Assembly: GCF_000426745.1 (NCBI RefSeq)
Contig: NZ_AUFY01000007.1
Span: forward strand, 62,001-126,000
Origin: Veillonella montpellierensis DSM 17217
Lineage (GTDB): Bacteria; Bacillota; Negativicutes; Veillonellales; Veillonellaceae
Length of the DNA: 64,000 nucleotides
Direction of reading: 5' to 3'
Shown here: positions 17,861 through 29,190 of the stretch, in pieces
Numbering within the stretch: the first letter of the stretch is position 1
Layout of the letters: each line of letters begins with the position of its first letter
The notes under the pieces: model-generated
Told to the model about the DNA's origin: nothing
The model's database searches: none
The model's input: only the letters and a program-made list of their open reading frames with translations
Position numbers and translations under genes: made by a program

Positions 17861-18994
17861 ATGAAAGATATAGTAAAGGACTTTGATAGGAGTCAACCTA
17901 TAGTAGAAAAGAATAGTGTAAGAAATAAGAAAAATAAGCATAAAATTATTCCGTTTTTTATTCCTCATATTGGATGTCCACACATTTGTGTGTTTTGCAA
18001 TCAGCCTCATATTACAGGACAATCTATGCCAGTTAAGGCGTCTATGATCGCACAAGTGATAGAAGAATATGTCACATCAATAAAGACGGATACGCATTGG
18101 GAAGTGGCCTTTTTCGGAGGGAGTTTTTCTGCCATTCCGCGGTCGATACAAAAAGAATTGTTAACACCTGCATACGCTGCTTGGAAAGAAGGCTTGATTG
18201 ATGCAATTCGTTGCTCTACCCGTCCTGATGCAGTAGATGATGAAGAACTTGATTTTTTATATATGCATGGATTGAGGACTGTTGAATTAGGTGTACAGTC
18301 GATGGATGATGAGATATTAGTACGGTCAAAACGTGGGCATACGAGTGAACAAGTAAAAGAGGCAGTACAACGCCTACGGCAACGAGGATTTCAAGTAGGA
18401 TTGCAATTATTACCAGGACTACCTGGAGAAACGTGGACTACGCTCATTCGTACAGCCGTTGCCATTTCCGCATTACAACCAGATTTTGTGAGAATATATC
18501 CCGTGTTAGTCATTGAACATACAGAATTGGCAGATATGTATAGAGCAGGATCCTATACACCACTATCTATAAAAGAAGCAGTGGCCTATAGTGCTTTTTT
18601 AAAGTCTTGGTTTGAAATGCATCACATTCGAGTAATTAGAACAGGATTACAAAGCACGGAAGACTTGGATGCAGGAACTCATTTAGTAGCAGGACCCTAT
18701 GAACCAGCCATGGGTGAATTAGTGATTAATCAGCAATGGAAAGAGAGACTGTTACAATGTATAGACCAGTATATGGAGGTATATAATGATAGACCACGTA
18801 CTATTACTATCGGGTATCCTAGTCGATTGACATCGCAAGTTCGTGGTGTAGGACGGAAGAATATGATAGAATTACAAGCCAAATATCCAACCGTACAATG
18901 GGTGTGGCGAGAAACAGATGTGTGTCACTTGGATCGTATGATTACCTGTACGATTGATGGGAGTACCTATATATTGCATCGTTTTATGCTATAA
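17861..18994 (+). CDS. Elp3-like radical SAM protein upstream of smc
   Basis: 377 residues. The radical SAM cluster motif CPHICVFC (CX3CX2C) is near residue 39, followed by HITGQ, VAFFGGSFSAIP and GVQSMDDEIL, then QLLPGLPGET. These match the radical SAM half of the Elp3/COG1243 group. The acetyltransferase half of true Elp3 is absent, and the C-terminal 90 residues are a different small domain. In Negativicutes and Clostridia this gene commonly precedes smc; its substrate is unknown, with tRNA modification the usual guess. No strong ribosome site is seen at the ATG. Confidence 0.82.
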   Translation: MKDIVKDFDRSQPIVEKNSVRNKKNKHKIIPFFIPHIGCPHICVFCNQPHITGQSMPVKASMIAQVIEEYVTSIKTDTHWEVAFFGGSFSAIPRSIQKELLTPAYAAWKEGLIDAIRCSTRPDAVDDEELDFLYMHGLRTVELGVQSMDDEILVRSKRGHTSEQVKEAVQRLRQRGFQVGLQLLPGLPGETWTTLIRTAVAISALQPDFVRIYPVLVIEHTELADMYRAGSYTPLSIKEAVAYSAFLKSWFEMHHIRVIRTGLQSTEDLDAGTHLVAGPYEPAMGELVINQQWKERLLQCIDQYMEVYNDRPRTITIGYPSRLTSQVRGVGRKNMIELQAKYPTVQWVWRETDVCHLDRMITCTIDGSTYILHRFML

Positions 18995-19049
18995 TTAAAG
19001 GATAGAAAGTATTCGTTATAATAAGATTGATTTGGAGGAATGGTAGGGT

Positions 19050-22000
19050 ATGCAACTTCTGCGGTTAGAGATGAAAGGGTTTAAATCCTTTGCTGATAAA
19101 ACTGTAGTCACATTTTCACCAGGCATGACTGCCATTGTAGGTCCTAATGGTAGCGGTAAAAGTAATATTACCGATGCCATACGCTGGGTATTAGGAGAAT
19201 CAAATATTAGAAATTTACGCGGGCAAAAAGCGGAAGATATTATTTTTTCTGGTACTGAACGACGGCGTTCCCTAGGTGCAGCGGAAGTAACACTGGTATT
19301 TGATAATACAGATGGACAATTGGGTGAAGAACTGGCAGAAGTCGCTCTGTGTAGGCGTATTTATCGTACAGGAGAAAGTGAATTTTTTATTAATAAACGC
19401 GCTTGTCGACTAAAAGATATTCACCTATTGTTGGCAGATACTGGTTTGGGAAAAGATTCCATGGCGATTATTGGTCAGAATCGGATTGATGCTATTTTAA
19501 ATAGTAAACCAGAAGAAAGACGACTTATTTTTGAAGATGTAGCTGGCATATCTAGATTTAAACTTAATAAAGAAGATGCATTGCGACGGATTCATGGGAC
19601 TGAACGGAATATGGAACGGATACAAGATATTCTGATTACCTTAGAAGAACAATTGGATCCATTACGTGAAAAGGCAGACAAGACAAGACAATACATGGCT
19701 TGGAGCCGCGAAAAACGATTGATTGATGGAGCACTCGCATTTCATAATTACAAGACCGCAGATCGTTTATACACACGGTTTGAAAATGATAATTTATCAT
19801 ATATTGCAGAAATAAATGAATTAGAAGCAGAAAAAACGCGGCTAGATGCGGATCGACAAGACTTACAAAGTGAGATGAGTCGGGGGCAGGAACAACTGAA
19901 AGAATGGGAAGCATCGTTTGCCTCTCAGCAACGAGAAGAAGCACGCTTAGCGGGAGAACGTAAGTTACTAGAGGAACAATGTAAAACGGCAGAACGAGAT
20001 AAGACGAATTGTGAGCATCGTATTAGTGAATTAGAAGCTACAAGAAAAGCAGAAGTACAGCAAATTCTCATTTTACAACATATGTTGACCGATGAACGAC
20101 AGACCTTAGAAAGACAGCAAAATGAGACGGTAATGCTAGAAAATAAGTATCGAGAAGCGTCTATTACCTTGCAAGAAGCACAAGAAAATCTACGACAATA
20201 TCAAGAAACATCAGATTCTCGTCATCAACAACACATTGAACTTGTGGCGGCTATGGAAACGAATAAATCTGATATGAAATCGCTTGTAACTCGTATCGAA
20301 GAAAGTAAAGAATTAGAAAAAAATATAATAGCTGAAACGAAAGATTTAGAAATTAAGTTGGCTAAGGCGAGAGCGGAACATGAACAGATTACAGAACAAT
20401 ATGAATCGAGTAAAGCCAATAGAATCAGCTATATAGAACGAGATAAAGCACTGACTAGCCGGATGAAAGATATGAATCAACAATTGCAAACGATACGGCG
20501 AACGCTACAGAAAACAGAAGGTCGTTTAGAATTATTGACACAATGGGAAGAACAACATGAAGGCTATGTAGAAGGCACTAAAAATATTTTAAAAGCAACG
20601 GCGCCGTGGAGAAATCAGGTTAAAGGTGCTGTAGGCGAGTTGTTTACGGTGCAAGAAACCTATGCTATGGCGATTGAAATAGCATTAGGCGGTAGTATAA
20701 ATCATATTGTTACTACCTCCTCATCAGTGGCGGCGGATTGTGTACGCTACCTAAAAGATACACAAGGTGGACGCATTACATTGCTTCCTATGGAAACGGT
20801 GCACGGTCGTGTGATACATACAGAAGCGTTACAAGAAGAAGGTGTTAAAGGGTTAGCCGTTGATTGTATTCACTTTGATGAAGCATACAGAGGCATTTTT
20901 ACCTATTTATTGGGACGCATTCTCGTGGTAGATTCTATGACACGAGCGATTGAGATTCAAAAAAAGTATCATCAACAATTGCGAATTGTCACCTTAACGG
21001 GGGAACAATTTTCTCCCGGTGGTTCTTTAACAGGCGGTACTAGTAAAAAAAGAAAAGGATCCGTGGTGGCTCGTAAAGAAGAAATGCGTCACTTAGAACA
21101 AACGATGACATCCCTACAAGAACAGCAAGCACAATTAGTAGAAACGCTAGCTGCTTCTGAAAGGGAACAGGAGGCATTGCAACAAGACCGCAAAGAGATA
21201 GATGATAGACTTCAACAGTTGCATTTAGTATATACATCGGGTGAAACAAAGATCGATACGTTGACGCAACAGAGAAAGAGAAACAAAGAAACCTTAGAAG
21301 CACACAGAGAGAAATGTGAAGTATATACTAAGACAATCAAACAATTGCAAGAAACCGTCGATCATTGTCAAGGTGAAATAGATGATATACTCTCTTCTAA
21401 TCGGGAGCAAGACATGTCGCAACAGATGATGGCTAAGGTAGAGGAATTACAAGCTATACAGCAATCAGCCTATGAATCATTTACAACGATGCGTATATCT
21501 TGTGAAACGTTAGAAAAAACGATACATGACCGCGAGAAGGAAATGCAACAAAAGGAAGAAACTCTTGTTTCTTTAGCAGAGCGCATGGCACCCTTAGCTA
21601 ACGAAGTCTCATCCTTAGAACATCGTATGATAGAGGTATTGCCACAACAGATGGAAGAATTACAAAAACAATTAGAACAAGTAGCTTCTGAAACGAAACG
21701 ATTGGCAATAGGACGCCAAGATGCCTATACTATGGCTACCAATAGACAAGCCTCTATGGAAGAGATGATAGAAAAGCAGCAGACGTTAGATAAACGATAT
21801 AAGCGCGTGCAACAACAATTATTAGACATGGAAAGCCGCTTAACGCGCTATAAGCTAGATTGTGAACGATCGGTTGCATCGCTGGATGAATTAGGGTTTA
21901 CCTTAGAAGAGGCACAAGCGATTATGATGAGTGGATCGGTTAGTGAATGGAAAGCAAGTCAAGCTGATTTATTGGCTCGTATTACAGAATTAGGACCTAT

Positions 22001-22604
22001 TAATCCAGCGGCCATAGAAGAATTTGAAGAAGCTAAGGAAAGACATCACTTTTTACAAACCCAGTTGGATGATCTTGATACAGCTAAACATCAGTTAGAA
22101 GATGTTATTGTTGAAATGGATACGGCTATGAGTACGCAACTAGTGGACGTGTTACATGTAGTAGGTGAGCAATTTCAACGTGTGTTTAGTCAACTTTTCA
22201 ATGGTGGTACAGCACAAATTGTACAAACGGATCCAGATAATATTTTGACCAGCGGCATTGATTTTTACATTCAGCCACCAGGGAAAAAACGGCAACAATT
22301 GACATTACTTTCTGGTGGAGAACGGGCATTAACGGTGATTGCCTTATTATTCTCATTTCTTTTCTATCGGCCAGCTCCATTTTGCGTATTGGACGAAGTG
22401 GATGCGGCACTTGATGAAGCTAATGTGGAACGATTTAGTCAGTATTTGCGGCAGTTGGATCAGGCCACACAATTTATCGTTGTTTCTCATCGTAAAACAA
22501 CGATGGAAGCAGCCGAAGTCTTACAAGGTGTTACTATGGTAGAACAAGGTATATCACGATTGTTAACAGTGGCCTTTGAAGATGTTAAGGAGGATTTAAC
22601 ATAA
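19050..22604 (+). CDS. smc: Chromosome segregation protein SMC
   Basis: 1184 residues, full length. Walker A GPNGSGKSN is at 31-39, then two long coiled coils (about 170-500 and 680-1020) flank a hinge (about 515-650, with GAVGELFTV and GGRITLLPME). The C-terminal ABC signature is LLSGGERALT, with Walker B FCVLDEVDAALDEANV. SMC with ScpA and ScpB organises and segregates the chromosome. GGAGG lies 12 bases before the ATG, somewhat far. The stop overlaps the ftsY start by one base. Confidence 0.98.
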   Translation: MQLLRLEMKGFKSFADKTVVTFSPGMTAIVGPNGSGKSNITDAIRWVLGESNIRNLRGQKAEDIIFSGTERRRSLGAAEVTLVFDNTDGQLGEELAEVALCRRIYRTGESEFFINKRACRLKDIHLLLADTGLGKDSMAIIGQNRIDAILNSKPEERRLIFEDVAGISRFKLNKEDALRRIHGTERNMERIQDILITLEEQLDPLREKADKTRQYMAWSREKRLIDGALAFHNYKTADRLYTRFENDNLSYIAEINELEAEKTRLDADRQDLQSEMSRGQEQLKEWEASFASQQREEARLAGERKLLEEQCKTAERDKTNCEHRISELEATRKAEVQQILILQHMLTDERQTLERQQNETVMLENKYREASITLQEAQENLRQYQETSDSRHQQHIELVAAMETNKSDMKSLVTRIEESKELEKNIIAETKDLEIKLAKARAEHEQITEQYESSKANRISYIERDKALTSRMKDMNQQLQTIRRTLQKTEGRLELLTQWEEQHEGYVEGTKNILKATAPWRNQVKGAVGELFTVQETYAMAIEIALGGSINHIVTTSSSVAADCVRYLKDTQGGRITLLPMETVHGRVIHTEALQEEGVKGLAVDCIHFDEAYRGIFTYLLGRILVVDSMTRAIEIQKKYHQQLRIVTLTGEQFSPGGSLTGGTSKKRKGSVVARKEEMRHLEQTMTSLQEQQAQLVETLAASEREQEALQQDRKEIDDRLQQLHLVYTSGETKIDTLTQQRKRNKETLEAHREKCEVYTKTIKQLQETVDHCQGEIDDILSSNREQDMSQQMMAKVEELQAIQQSAYESFTTMRISCETLEKTIHDREKEMQQKEETLVSLAERMAPLANEVSSLEHRMIEVLPQQMEELQKQLEQVASETKRLAIGRQDAYTMATNRQASMEEMIEKQQTLDKRYKRVQQQLLDMESRLTRYKLDCERSVASLDELGFTLEEAQAIMMSGSVSEWKASQADLLARITELGPINPAAIEEFEEAKERHHFLQTQLDDLDTAKHQLEDVIVEMDTAMSTQLVDVLHVVGEQFQRVFSQLFNGGTAQIVQTDPDNILTSGIDFYIQPPGKKRQQLTLLSGGERALTVIALLFSFLFYRPAPFCVLDEVDAALDEANVERFSQYLRQLDQATQFIVVSHRKTTMEAAEVLQGVTMVEQGISRLLTVAFEDVKEDLT

Positions 22605-23521
22605 TGGCATTTGGATTTTTGAATAGTATAAAAGAAGGATTAGAAAAAACACGGAAACAGTTTGTGAGTAATGTAGAACATGTGATTATTGGATACGCAC
22701 AAATTGACGATGAATTTTTAGATGACTTAGAATCTGTTATGTTGACAGGTGATCTAGGAGTTAAGACAACGGAATATTTAATGAAAGAAATTCGCCGTGG
22801 CGTTACAGAAGGTATTATTAATGATACTCGTGATGTTATGCCATTTATGGAAGCACGCATTTCGGAAATATTAGATAGTCAAGAAGAAGAATTACCTCTA
22901 CATCATCCAGAAGTTATTTTGGTAGTAGGCGTTAATGGGGTAGGTAAAACGACTACCATTGCTAAGCTAGCACATTACTATACAAAACAAGGGAAAAAAG
23001 TTGTTATTGCTGCAGCGGATACATTTCGTGCGGCCGCAGCGGAACAATTATGTGTATGGGGAGAACGAGTAGGTGTTCCTGTTATTAAACATAAAGAGGG
23101 GGCAGATCCAGCTGCCGTTGTCTATGATGCGATGGAATCGGCCCTAGCTCGTAATGCGGACATCGTGATTGTAGATACGGCTGGCCGATTGCATACAAAA
23201 GTTAATTTGATGGAAGAACTTAAAAAAATTGGTCGTGTTGCCAGCCATCATGTAGAAGGAGCTCCTCATCAGACGTTATTAGTATTGGACGGTACAACGG
23301 GTCAAAATGCGGTAAGCCAAGCTAAATTGTTCGGGCAAGCGGTCCCTGTGAACGGCATCGTAGTTACGAAACTTGATGGCACTGCGAAAGGCGGTGTTGT
23401 GATTTCTATTAAAGAAGAATTAGGCGTACCCGTTCGATGGATTGGCGTAGGTGAAGGTATGGATGATTTACATCCTTTCAATGCAAAAGATTTTACAAAT
23501 GCATTATTTGATAAGGTGTAA
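22604..23521 (+). CDS. ftsY: Signal recognition particle receptor FtsY
   Basis: 305 residues, the NG core without the long acidic A-domain found in enterics. The GTPase motifs are [10 protein letters not shown] (G1), [20 protein letters not shown] and [10 protein letters not shown]. It docks ribosome-SRP complexes at the membrane. It is translationally coupled to smc through TAATG, with AAGGAGG upstream inside the smc end. Confidence 0.97.
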   Translation: MAFGFLNSIKEGLEKTRKQFVSNVEHVIIGYAQIDDEFLDDLESVMLTGDLGVKTTEYLMKEIRRGVTEGIINDTRDVMPFMEARISEILDSQEEELPLHHPEVILVVGVNGVGKTTTIAKLAHYYTKQGKKVVIAAADTFRAAAAEQLCVWGERVGVPVIKHKEGADPAAVVYDAMESALARNADIVIVDTAGRLHTKVNLMEELKKIGRVASHHVEGAPHQTLLVLDGTTGQNAVSQAKLFGQAVPVNGIVVTKLDGTAKGGVVISIKEELGVPVRWIGVGEGMDDLHPFNAKDFTNALFDKV

Positions 23522-23526
23522 CTACT

Positions 23527-23922
23527 ATGAGTCAACCTACACATACCATCAATCACACCTTTTTGTTAGACTATGTGAGCCGAGAAAATACACATCATAA
23601 GTGGCATATTACTGATGAAAACATTCAGCGTATCGTGGCCATCATTGAATATTTTGATGTGAACCTATATAGACCGATGACGCGCTTATTGTTGTGTAAT
23701 TGGCATGAGATTAGTGAACGCCTTGCCAGATATACTGATAAACAGTGGCACTCAATCGAGCAAATTGAAGAAGAAATACACAAGAAACTCGATCGAGTTT
23801 CCATTGCCATCCTCTTAGAAGTGTTTGATGGTGACGATACACGACAACAATATGAAAGTCAAACATCATCAACGGTAGAAGAACAATTGGCGTATATTAG
23901 AAATATACATAAAGACGGATAG
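23527..23922 (+). CDS. Conserved-looking hypothetical protein between ftsY and uvrB
   Basis: 131 residues, not recognised. It is hydrophilic and mostly helical by composition, His-rich at the N-terminus (HTINH and ENTHHKWHI), with no signal, membrane segment or clear motif. It is 5 bases after ftsY and one base before uvrB, so it is very probably translated as part of this operon. Codon use matches its neighbours. Function cannot be assigned. Confidence 0.75.
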   Translation: MSQPTHTINHTFLLDYVSRENTHHKWHITDENIQRIVAIIEYFDVNLYRPMTRLLLCNWHEISERLARYTDKQWHSIEQIEEEIHKKLDRVSIAILLEVFDGDDTRQQYESQTSSTVEEQLAYIRNIHKDG

Positions 23923-23923
23923 T

Positions 23924-26098
23924 ATGAATCAACAAGATATAGAAAAAATCAATCCTTTTAAAGTAGTAGCACCCTTTGAACCCATGGGCGATCAGCCAGC
24001 GGCGATTGATTCATTGGTGAATGGCATCAATCGTGGCGATTGGGCGCAAGTGTTATTAGGTGCTACAGGTACGGGTAAAACCTATACTATGGCAAAGGTG
24101 ATTGAAGCAGTGCAAAAACCTACGTTAATCATCGCGCATAATAAAACATTAGCAGCTCAACTATGCAGTGAATTTAAAAGCTTCTTTCCCAATAATGCAG
24201 TAGAATATTTCGTTTCCTATTATGACTTTTATCAACCAGAAGCGTATATCCCATCTAGTGATACATATATTGAAAAAGATGCTTCTATTAATGATGAAAT
24301 TGATAAATTACGCCATAGTGCTACTATGAGCTTATTTGAACGACAGGATGTGATTATTGTCGCATCGGTTAGTTGCATTTACGGGTTAGGAAATCCAGAG
24401 GATTATAGCGAATTAGTGTTGTCATTGCGGTTGGGGCAAGAAAAAAGTAGAGAGGAAATCTTACATAAGCTAGTAGATATTCAATATACACGCAATGATA
24501 TCAATTTTACGCGCGGTACGTTCCGTGTAAAAGGGGATACGATTGAGATTTTTCCCGCCGCCTATAGTGAACGAGTCGTGCGTGTAGAGCTGTTTGGTGA
24601 TGAAATTGATCGGCTCTTAGAAATTGATGCACTTACAGGAGCCATCATTACAGAACGAAAGCACATTGCTATCTATCCTGCATCGCATTATGTAACAACG
24701 AAAGATAAGCTACATACGGCGATTCAAAGAATTGAAGATGAATTAGATGCACAACTTGCCATGTTAAAAAAAGCCGATCGCCTATTAGAAGCACAACGAT
24801 TAGAACAGAGAACACGCTATGATATAGAAATGATGCAAGAAATGGGCTATTGCTCGGGCATTGAAAATTATTCACGCCATATGTCAAATCGACAGGCTGG
24901 TGATGCACCGTATACATTAATTGACTATTTCCCCGATGATTTTTTGATTATCGTTGATGAATCGCATGTAACGGTTCCTCAAATACGTGCTATGTATAAT
25001 GGGGATCGAGCTAGAAAAGAATCGCTCATTGAATATGGATTTAGATTGCCCTCGGCACTCGATAATAGACCTCTCACATTTGATGAATTTGTTCAGCGAA
25101 TCAATCAAATTATCTATGTATCGGCTACGCCTGGACCTTATGAAATGGAAGTAGAAACAAATGTGGCGGAACAAATTATTAGGCCTACAGGATTATTGGA
25201 TCCATCTATTGAGATTAGGCCGATACAAGGACAAATGGATGATTTGCTAGGAGAAATTAAAGCCTCTGTTACACGTGATGAACGGGTTCTCATTACTACG
25301 TTGACTAAAAAAATGGCGGAAGACTTAACAGATTATTTAAAAGAAATGGATATTCGTGTTCGCTATCTTCATTCAGATATTGCCACGATTGAACGGGCTG
25401 ATATCATTCGCGATTTGCGAGCAGGCGTATTTGATGTGCTAGTAGGCATTAATTTATTGCGAGAAGGACTTGATATGCCGGAAGTGGCTCTCGTGGTGAT
25501 TTTAGATGCAGATAAGGAAGGTTTTTTACGGTCCGATACAGCTATGATTCAAACGATTGGACGCGCTGCTCGTAATGAGCATGGACGAGTGATTATGTAT
25601 GCAGATCGTGTTACGGGGTCGATGAAACGGGCGATGACAGAAACAGAACGCCGCCGTCATATACAAGAGGCGTATAATGAAGAACATGGCATTGTGCCTA
25701 CTTCCATTCGTAAGGATGTTAAAGATTTAATTGAACTGACTAAATTTGATGAAGAGGCAACCTATGCAGATGGTACATCGAAACTGGGACAACCAATAAA
25801 ACAGAAGGCACAATCACATGACACATCTACGGTACATACGGATCAAGTGGATGCTGAGCCATATGAAGCATCTGATAGAGTAGCACTGCCAGATATATCA
25901 CCAGAGGATTTGTATAATCAAATTGAAAAAGTCAATCAGGATATGCGCAATGCGGCGAAGAGGTTAGAATTTGAACAGGCGGCTATGTTGCGCGATCAGT
26001 TGAGTGTATTACGCCAACAGTGGGCCCATATGCATGAAGCCAAGGATAGTCGGATTCATAAACCTTCTAAGCGTAGAAAGTCACCTAAGAAAGAGTAG
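23924..26098 (+). CDS. uvrB: Excinuclease ABC subunit B
   Basis: 724 residues. Walker [11 protein letters not shown] is near residues 45-54, the damage-probing beta-hairpin is [12 protein letters not shown], the DEAD-type motif is VDESHVT, and the helicase motifs [12 protein letters not shown] and [11 protein letters not shown] follow. A UVR domain ([20 protein letters not shown]) at about 660-695 contacts UvrC. A poorly conserved linker of about 50 residues before the UVR domain is slightly long. UvrB verifies DNA damage in nucleotide excision repair. uvrB, uvrA and uvrC are consecutive here. Confidence 0.98.
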   Translation: MNQQDIEKINPFKVVAPFEPMGDQPAAIDSLVNGINRGDWAQVLLGATGTGKTYTMAKVIEAVQKPTLIIAHNKTLAAQLCSEFKSFFPNNAVEYFVSYYDFYQPEAYIPSSDTYIEKDASINDEIDKLRHSATMSLFERQDVIIVASVSCIYGLGNPEDYSELVLSLRLGQEKSREEILHKLVDIQYTRNDINFTRGTFRVKGDTIEIFPAAYSERVVRVELFGDEIDRLLEIDALTGAIITERKHIAIYPASHYVTTKDKLHTAIQRIEDELDAQLAMLKKADRLLEAQRLEQRTRYDIEMMQEMGYCSGIENYSRHMSNRQAGDAPYTLIDYFPDDFLIIVDESHVTVPQIRAMYNGDRARKESLIEYGFRLPSALDNRPLTFDEFVQRINQIIYVSATPGPYEMEVETNVAEQIIRPTGLLDPSIEIRPIQGQMDDLLGEIKASVTRDERVLITTLTKKMAEDLTDYLKEMDIRVRYLHSDIATIERADIIRDLRAGVFDVLVGINLLREGLDMPEVALVVILDADKEGFLRSDTAMIQTIGRAARNEHGRVIMYADRVTGSMKRAMTETERRRHIQEAYNEEHGIVPTSIRKDVKDLIELTKFDEEATYADGTSKLGQPIKQKAQSHDTSTVHTDQVDAEPYEASDRVALPDISPEDLYNQIEKVNQDMRNAAKRLEFEQAAMLRDQLSVLRQQWAHMHEAKDSRIHKPSKRRKSPKKE

Positions 26099-26176
26099 TA
26101 TATCCCTATAGGAATATAGTTATCCCTATGTAGGTTACTAGGTATATAACGATGTAAAGATTAGTAGAGAAAGGAC

Positions 26177-29056
26177 ATGATGTATGTATACATCATTATA
26201 TCAGTCATGAGAGACGAATTAATTATAAAAGGAGCAAGACAACATAATTTAAAGAACATAGATATTTCATTACCTCGCAATGCGTTGATTGTATTGACTG
26301 GCTTGTCTGGATCGGGTAAGTCATCGTTAGCATTCGACACGATTTATGCAGAAGGTCAACGGCGATATGTGGAGTCCTTATCGGCTTATGCACGACAATT
26401 TTTAGGACAAATGGATAAACCAGATGTGGATTATATTGAAGGCTTATCTCCAGCTATTTCGATTGATCAAAAAACGACGAGTCGTAATCCGCGATCTACT
26501 GTGGGTACTGTGACAGAAATTTATGATTATTTACGATTATTATTTGCGCGTATTGGACATGCCCACTGTCCAAGTTGTGGTAAGCCAATCACATCGCAGA
26601 CGATACAACAAATGACAGATGATGTAATGAGTTTACCAGAACGGACAAAAATTATGGTAGAGGCACCCTTGATTCGTGGCAAAAAAGGAGAGCATAAAGC
26701 CTTATTGGAGCGTATGCGTAAAGAGGGCTTTGCCCGTGTTTGTATTGATGGTACCGTATTTCCTTTGGATGAGGATATTCAATTAGATAAAAATAAAAAA
26801 CATGATATAGAAGTAGTCATTGACCGTCTTGTGGTGAAACCAGGTATTGAAACTCGCTTAGCCGACTCGATGGAAACCGCTGCACAATGGGGCGATGGAC
26901 TCGTATTAGTGCAAGAGGTAGATGGATTGCAGCATATGTATAGTCAACATTTTGCATGTCCCGATTGTCATATTTCGATGCCTAAGATTGAACCACGCAT
27001 GTTTTCCTTCAATAGTCCTTTTGGTGCTTGTCCTGCTTGCGCTGGATTGGGAAGTACTATGGAAGTTGATGAACAGCGCGTCATACCAGATAAGACAATA
27101 CCATTTAGAGATGGGGCGGTAGTTGCGTTAAGTGCCAATCCTAATGCTTGGTTTATGCGTCAATTAGAAGGCTTGTTAGTACAACATGGGTATAGCTTAG
27201 ATAATTCATTTCAAGACCTTTCAAAATCATTGCAGAAACAAGTTATGCATGGATCTACAGAAAAAGTTACGTTTGACTATGAAAATATGCGTGGTGAAGT
27301 AAAGAGCTTTCATACAGAGTACGAAGGTATTTTGCCGATGATAAAACGTCGTCACAGTGAGGCTACAAGTGATTCTCTTCGTGAAGAATTTGAAAAATTT
27401 ATGTCTGTGAAACCTTGTACTACTTGTCATGGAGCGCGATTGAAATCAGAAGCACTATCCATTTTAGTAGGGCATAAGACGATTGAAGAAGTAACGAATT
27501 TTACCATTCAAGAAGCGGTCGCTTTTTTTGATCAATTAGTATTAACCGATCGCGAATTAGTGATTGGAGAACAGATTTTAAAAGAAATTAAAGCACGGTT
27601 AGGCTTTTTAAATAATGTGGGATTAGATTATTTAACACTTAGCCGTAGTGCAGGTACTTTGTCTGGTGGTGAGGCACAACGCATTCGGTTGGCTACACAG
27701 ATTGGGTCTGGACTAGTGGGAGTATTATATATCTTGGATGAACCTTCTATCGGGCTACATCAACGTGATAATGATCGCTTAATTGCTACTTTACAAGGTC
27801 TGCGTGATTTAGGTAATACTGTATTAGTTGTTGAGCATGATGAAGATACTATGCGTGCAGCAGATTATTTAGTGGACATTGGGCCAGATGCAGGAGAACA
27901 TGGTGGACAAGTAGTAGCAGCAGGTACGGTAACAGAAGTGATGAACTGTAAGAATTCTATTACAGGTCAATATTTATGTGGTCATCGGTATATTGCATTA
28001 CCAGAAACTAGGCGAAAAGTTGGCAAGGAATGTATTGAAATTCGTGGAGCTAAAGAGAATAACTTACAGAATATGACGGTTAAATTTCCTATAGGCGTGT
28101 TGACTGTTGTTACGGGCGTTAGTGGGTCAGGTAAATCGACGTTGGTTAACGATATATTATATAAAGCCTTATCAAATCGTTTACATAGAACATATCATCC
28201 TGTAGGATCCTATAAAGACATTAGAGGAATAGACTATGTAGATAAAGTGATTAATATTGACCAAAGTCCTATTGGGCGTACACCACGATCAAACCCTGCT
28301 ACGTATACGGGTGTTTTTGATGCCATTCGCGAATTATATAGTCAAACGCCAGAAGCTAAAATGCGTGGCTATAAGCAAGGACGATTTAGTTTTAATGTAA
28401 AAGGTGGTCGTTGTGAAGCTTGTCGAGGCGATGGCATTATAAAGATTGAAATGCATTTTTTACCAGATGTGTATGTACCTTGTGAAGTCTGCAAAGGGGC
28501 TCGTTATAATAGAGAAACCTTAGAAGTGACGTATAAAGGCAAGTCCATTGCCGATGTGTTAGATATGACCGTAGATGATGCAGTAGAGTTTTTTGCCTCA
28601 ATTCCTAAAATTTATCGTAAATTAGTGACCTTACAAGAGGTAGGGTTAGGTTATATTCGATTAGGACAACCAGCCACTACTTTGTCGGGAGGCGAAGCAC
28701 AACGTGTTAAATTGGCTACAGAATTAGCACGCCGTAGTACAGGAAAGACCGTATATATTTTAGATGAGCCAACGACGGGGCTTCATGCAGAAGATATTAG
28801 AAAGCTTTTATATGTATTGCAACAATTAGTTGATGCAGGGGATACAGTCATTGTTATTGAGCATAACCTGGATGTGATTAAAACAGCAGATCATATTATT
28901 GACTTAGGGCCAGAGGGGGGAAGCCGTGGTGGCAAAATTGTGGCCACTGGTACACCAGAAGAAATTGCTATGGTAAAAGAAAGTTATACAGGGAGATTTT
29001 TAGGCCCTGTATTAGAACGAACTAAGGCGTATATGAAAGAAAATGCTAACGAGTAG
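26177..29056 (+). CDS. uvrA: Excinuclease ABC subunit A
   Basis: Up to 959 residues. Two ABC modules are present: Walker [13 protein letters not shown] in the first and [12 protein letters not shown] in the second, with signatures [13 protein letters not shown] and [13 protein letters not shown]. Zinc knuckles include CPSCGKP, CPDCH with CPACAG, and CEACRGDG with CEVCKG. It is the damage-recognition dimer of nucleotide excision repair. The start is uncertain: GAAAGGA supports ATG 26177 or 26180, but family alignment begins at [14 protein letters not shown] (ATG 26207), which has no ribosome site. Confidence 0.97.
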   Translation: MMYVYIIISVMRDELIIKGARQHNLKNIDISLPRNALIVLTGLSGSGKSSLAFDTIYAEGQRRYVESLSAYARQFLGQMDKPDVDYIEGLSPAISIDQKTTSRNPRSTVGTVTEIYDYLRLLFARIGHAHCPSCGKPITSQTIQQMTDDVMSLPERTKIMVEAPLIRGKKGEHKALLERMRKEGFARVCIDGTVFPLDEDIQLDKNKKHDIEVVIDRLVVKPGIETRLADSMETAAQWGDGLVLVQEVDGLQHMYSQHFACPDCHISMPKIEPRMFSFNSPFGACPACAGLGSTMEVDEQRVIPDKTIPFRDGAVVALSANPNAWFMRQLEGLLVQHGYSLDNSFQDLSKSLQKQVMHGSTEKVTFDYENMRGEVKSFHTEYEGILPMIKRRHSEATSDSLREEFEKFMSVKPCTTCHGARLKSEALSILVGHKTIEEVTNFTIQEAVAFFDQLVLTDRELVIGEQILKEIKARLGFLNNVGLDYLTLSRSAGTLSGGEAQRIRLATQIGSGLVGVLYILDEPSIGLHQRDNDRLIATLQGLRDLGNTVLVVEHDEDTMRAADYLVDIGPDAGEHGGQVVAAGTVTEVMNCKNSITGQYLCGHRYIALPETRRKVGKECIEIRGAKENNLQNMTVKFPIGVLTVVTGVSGSGKSTLVNDILYKALSNRLHRTYHPVGSYKDIRGIDYVDKVINIDQSPIGRTPRSNPATYTGVFDAIRELYSQTPEAKMRGYKQGRFSFNVKGGRCEACRGDGIIKIEMHFLPDVYVPCEVCKGARYNRETLEVTYKGKSIADVLDMTVDDAVEFFASIPKIYRKLVTLQEVGLGYIRLGQPATTLSGGEAQRVKLATELARRSTGKTVYILDEPTTGLHAEDIRKLLYVLQQLVDAGDTVIVIEHNLDVIKTADHIIDLGPEGGSRGGKIVATGTPEEIAMVKESYTGRFLGPVLERTKAYMKENANE

Positions 29057-29190
29057 ATAATTATCTATGTATTATTTTACGATGGTGGATTACAATCTAG
29101 TACTATCTATAGGGCATGTTGCCTTGCATCAATCGATAGGCATACCTGCTATTAGACAGTAGCCGTAGCTTTCATGAAAGGAGGGAAGCG

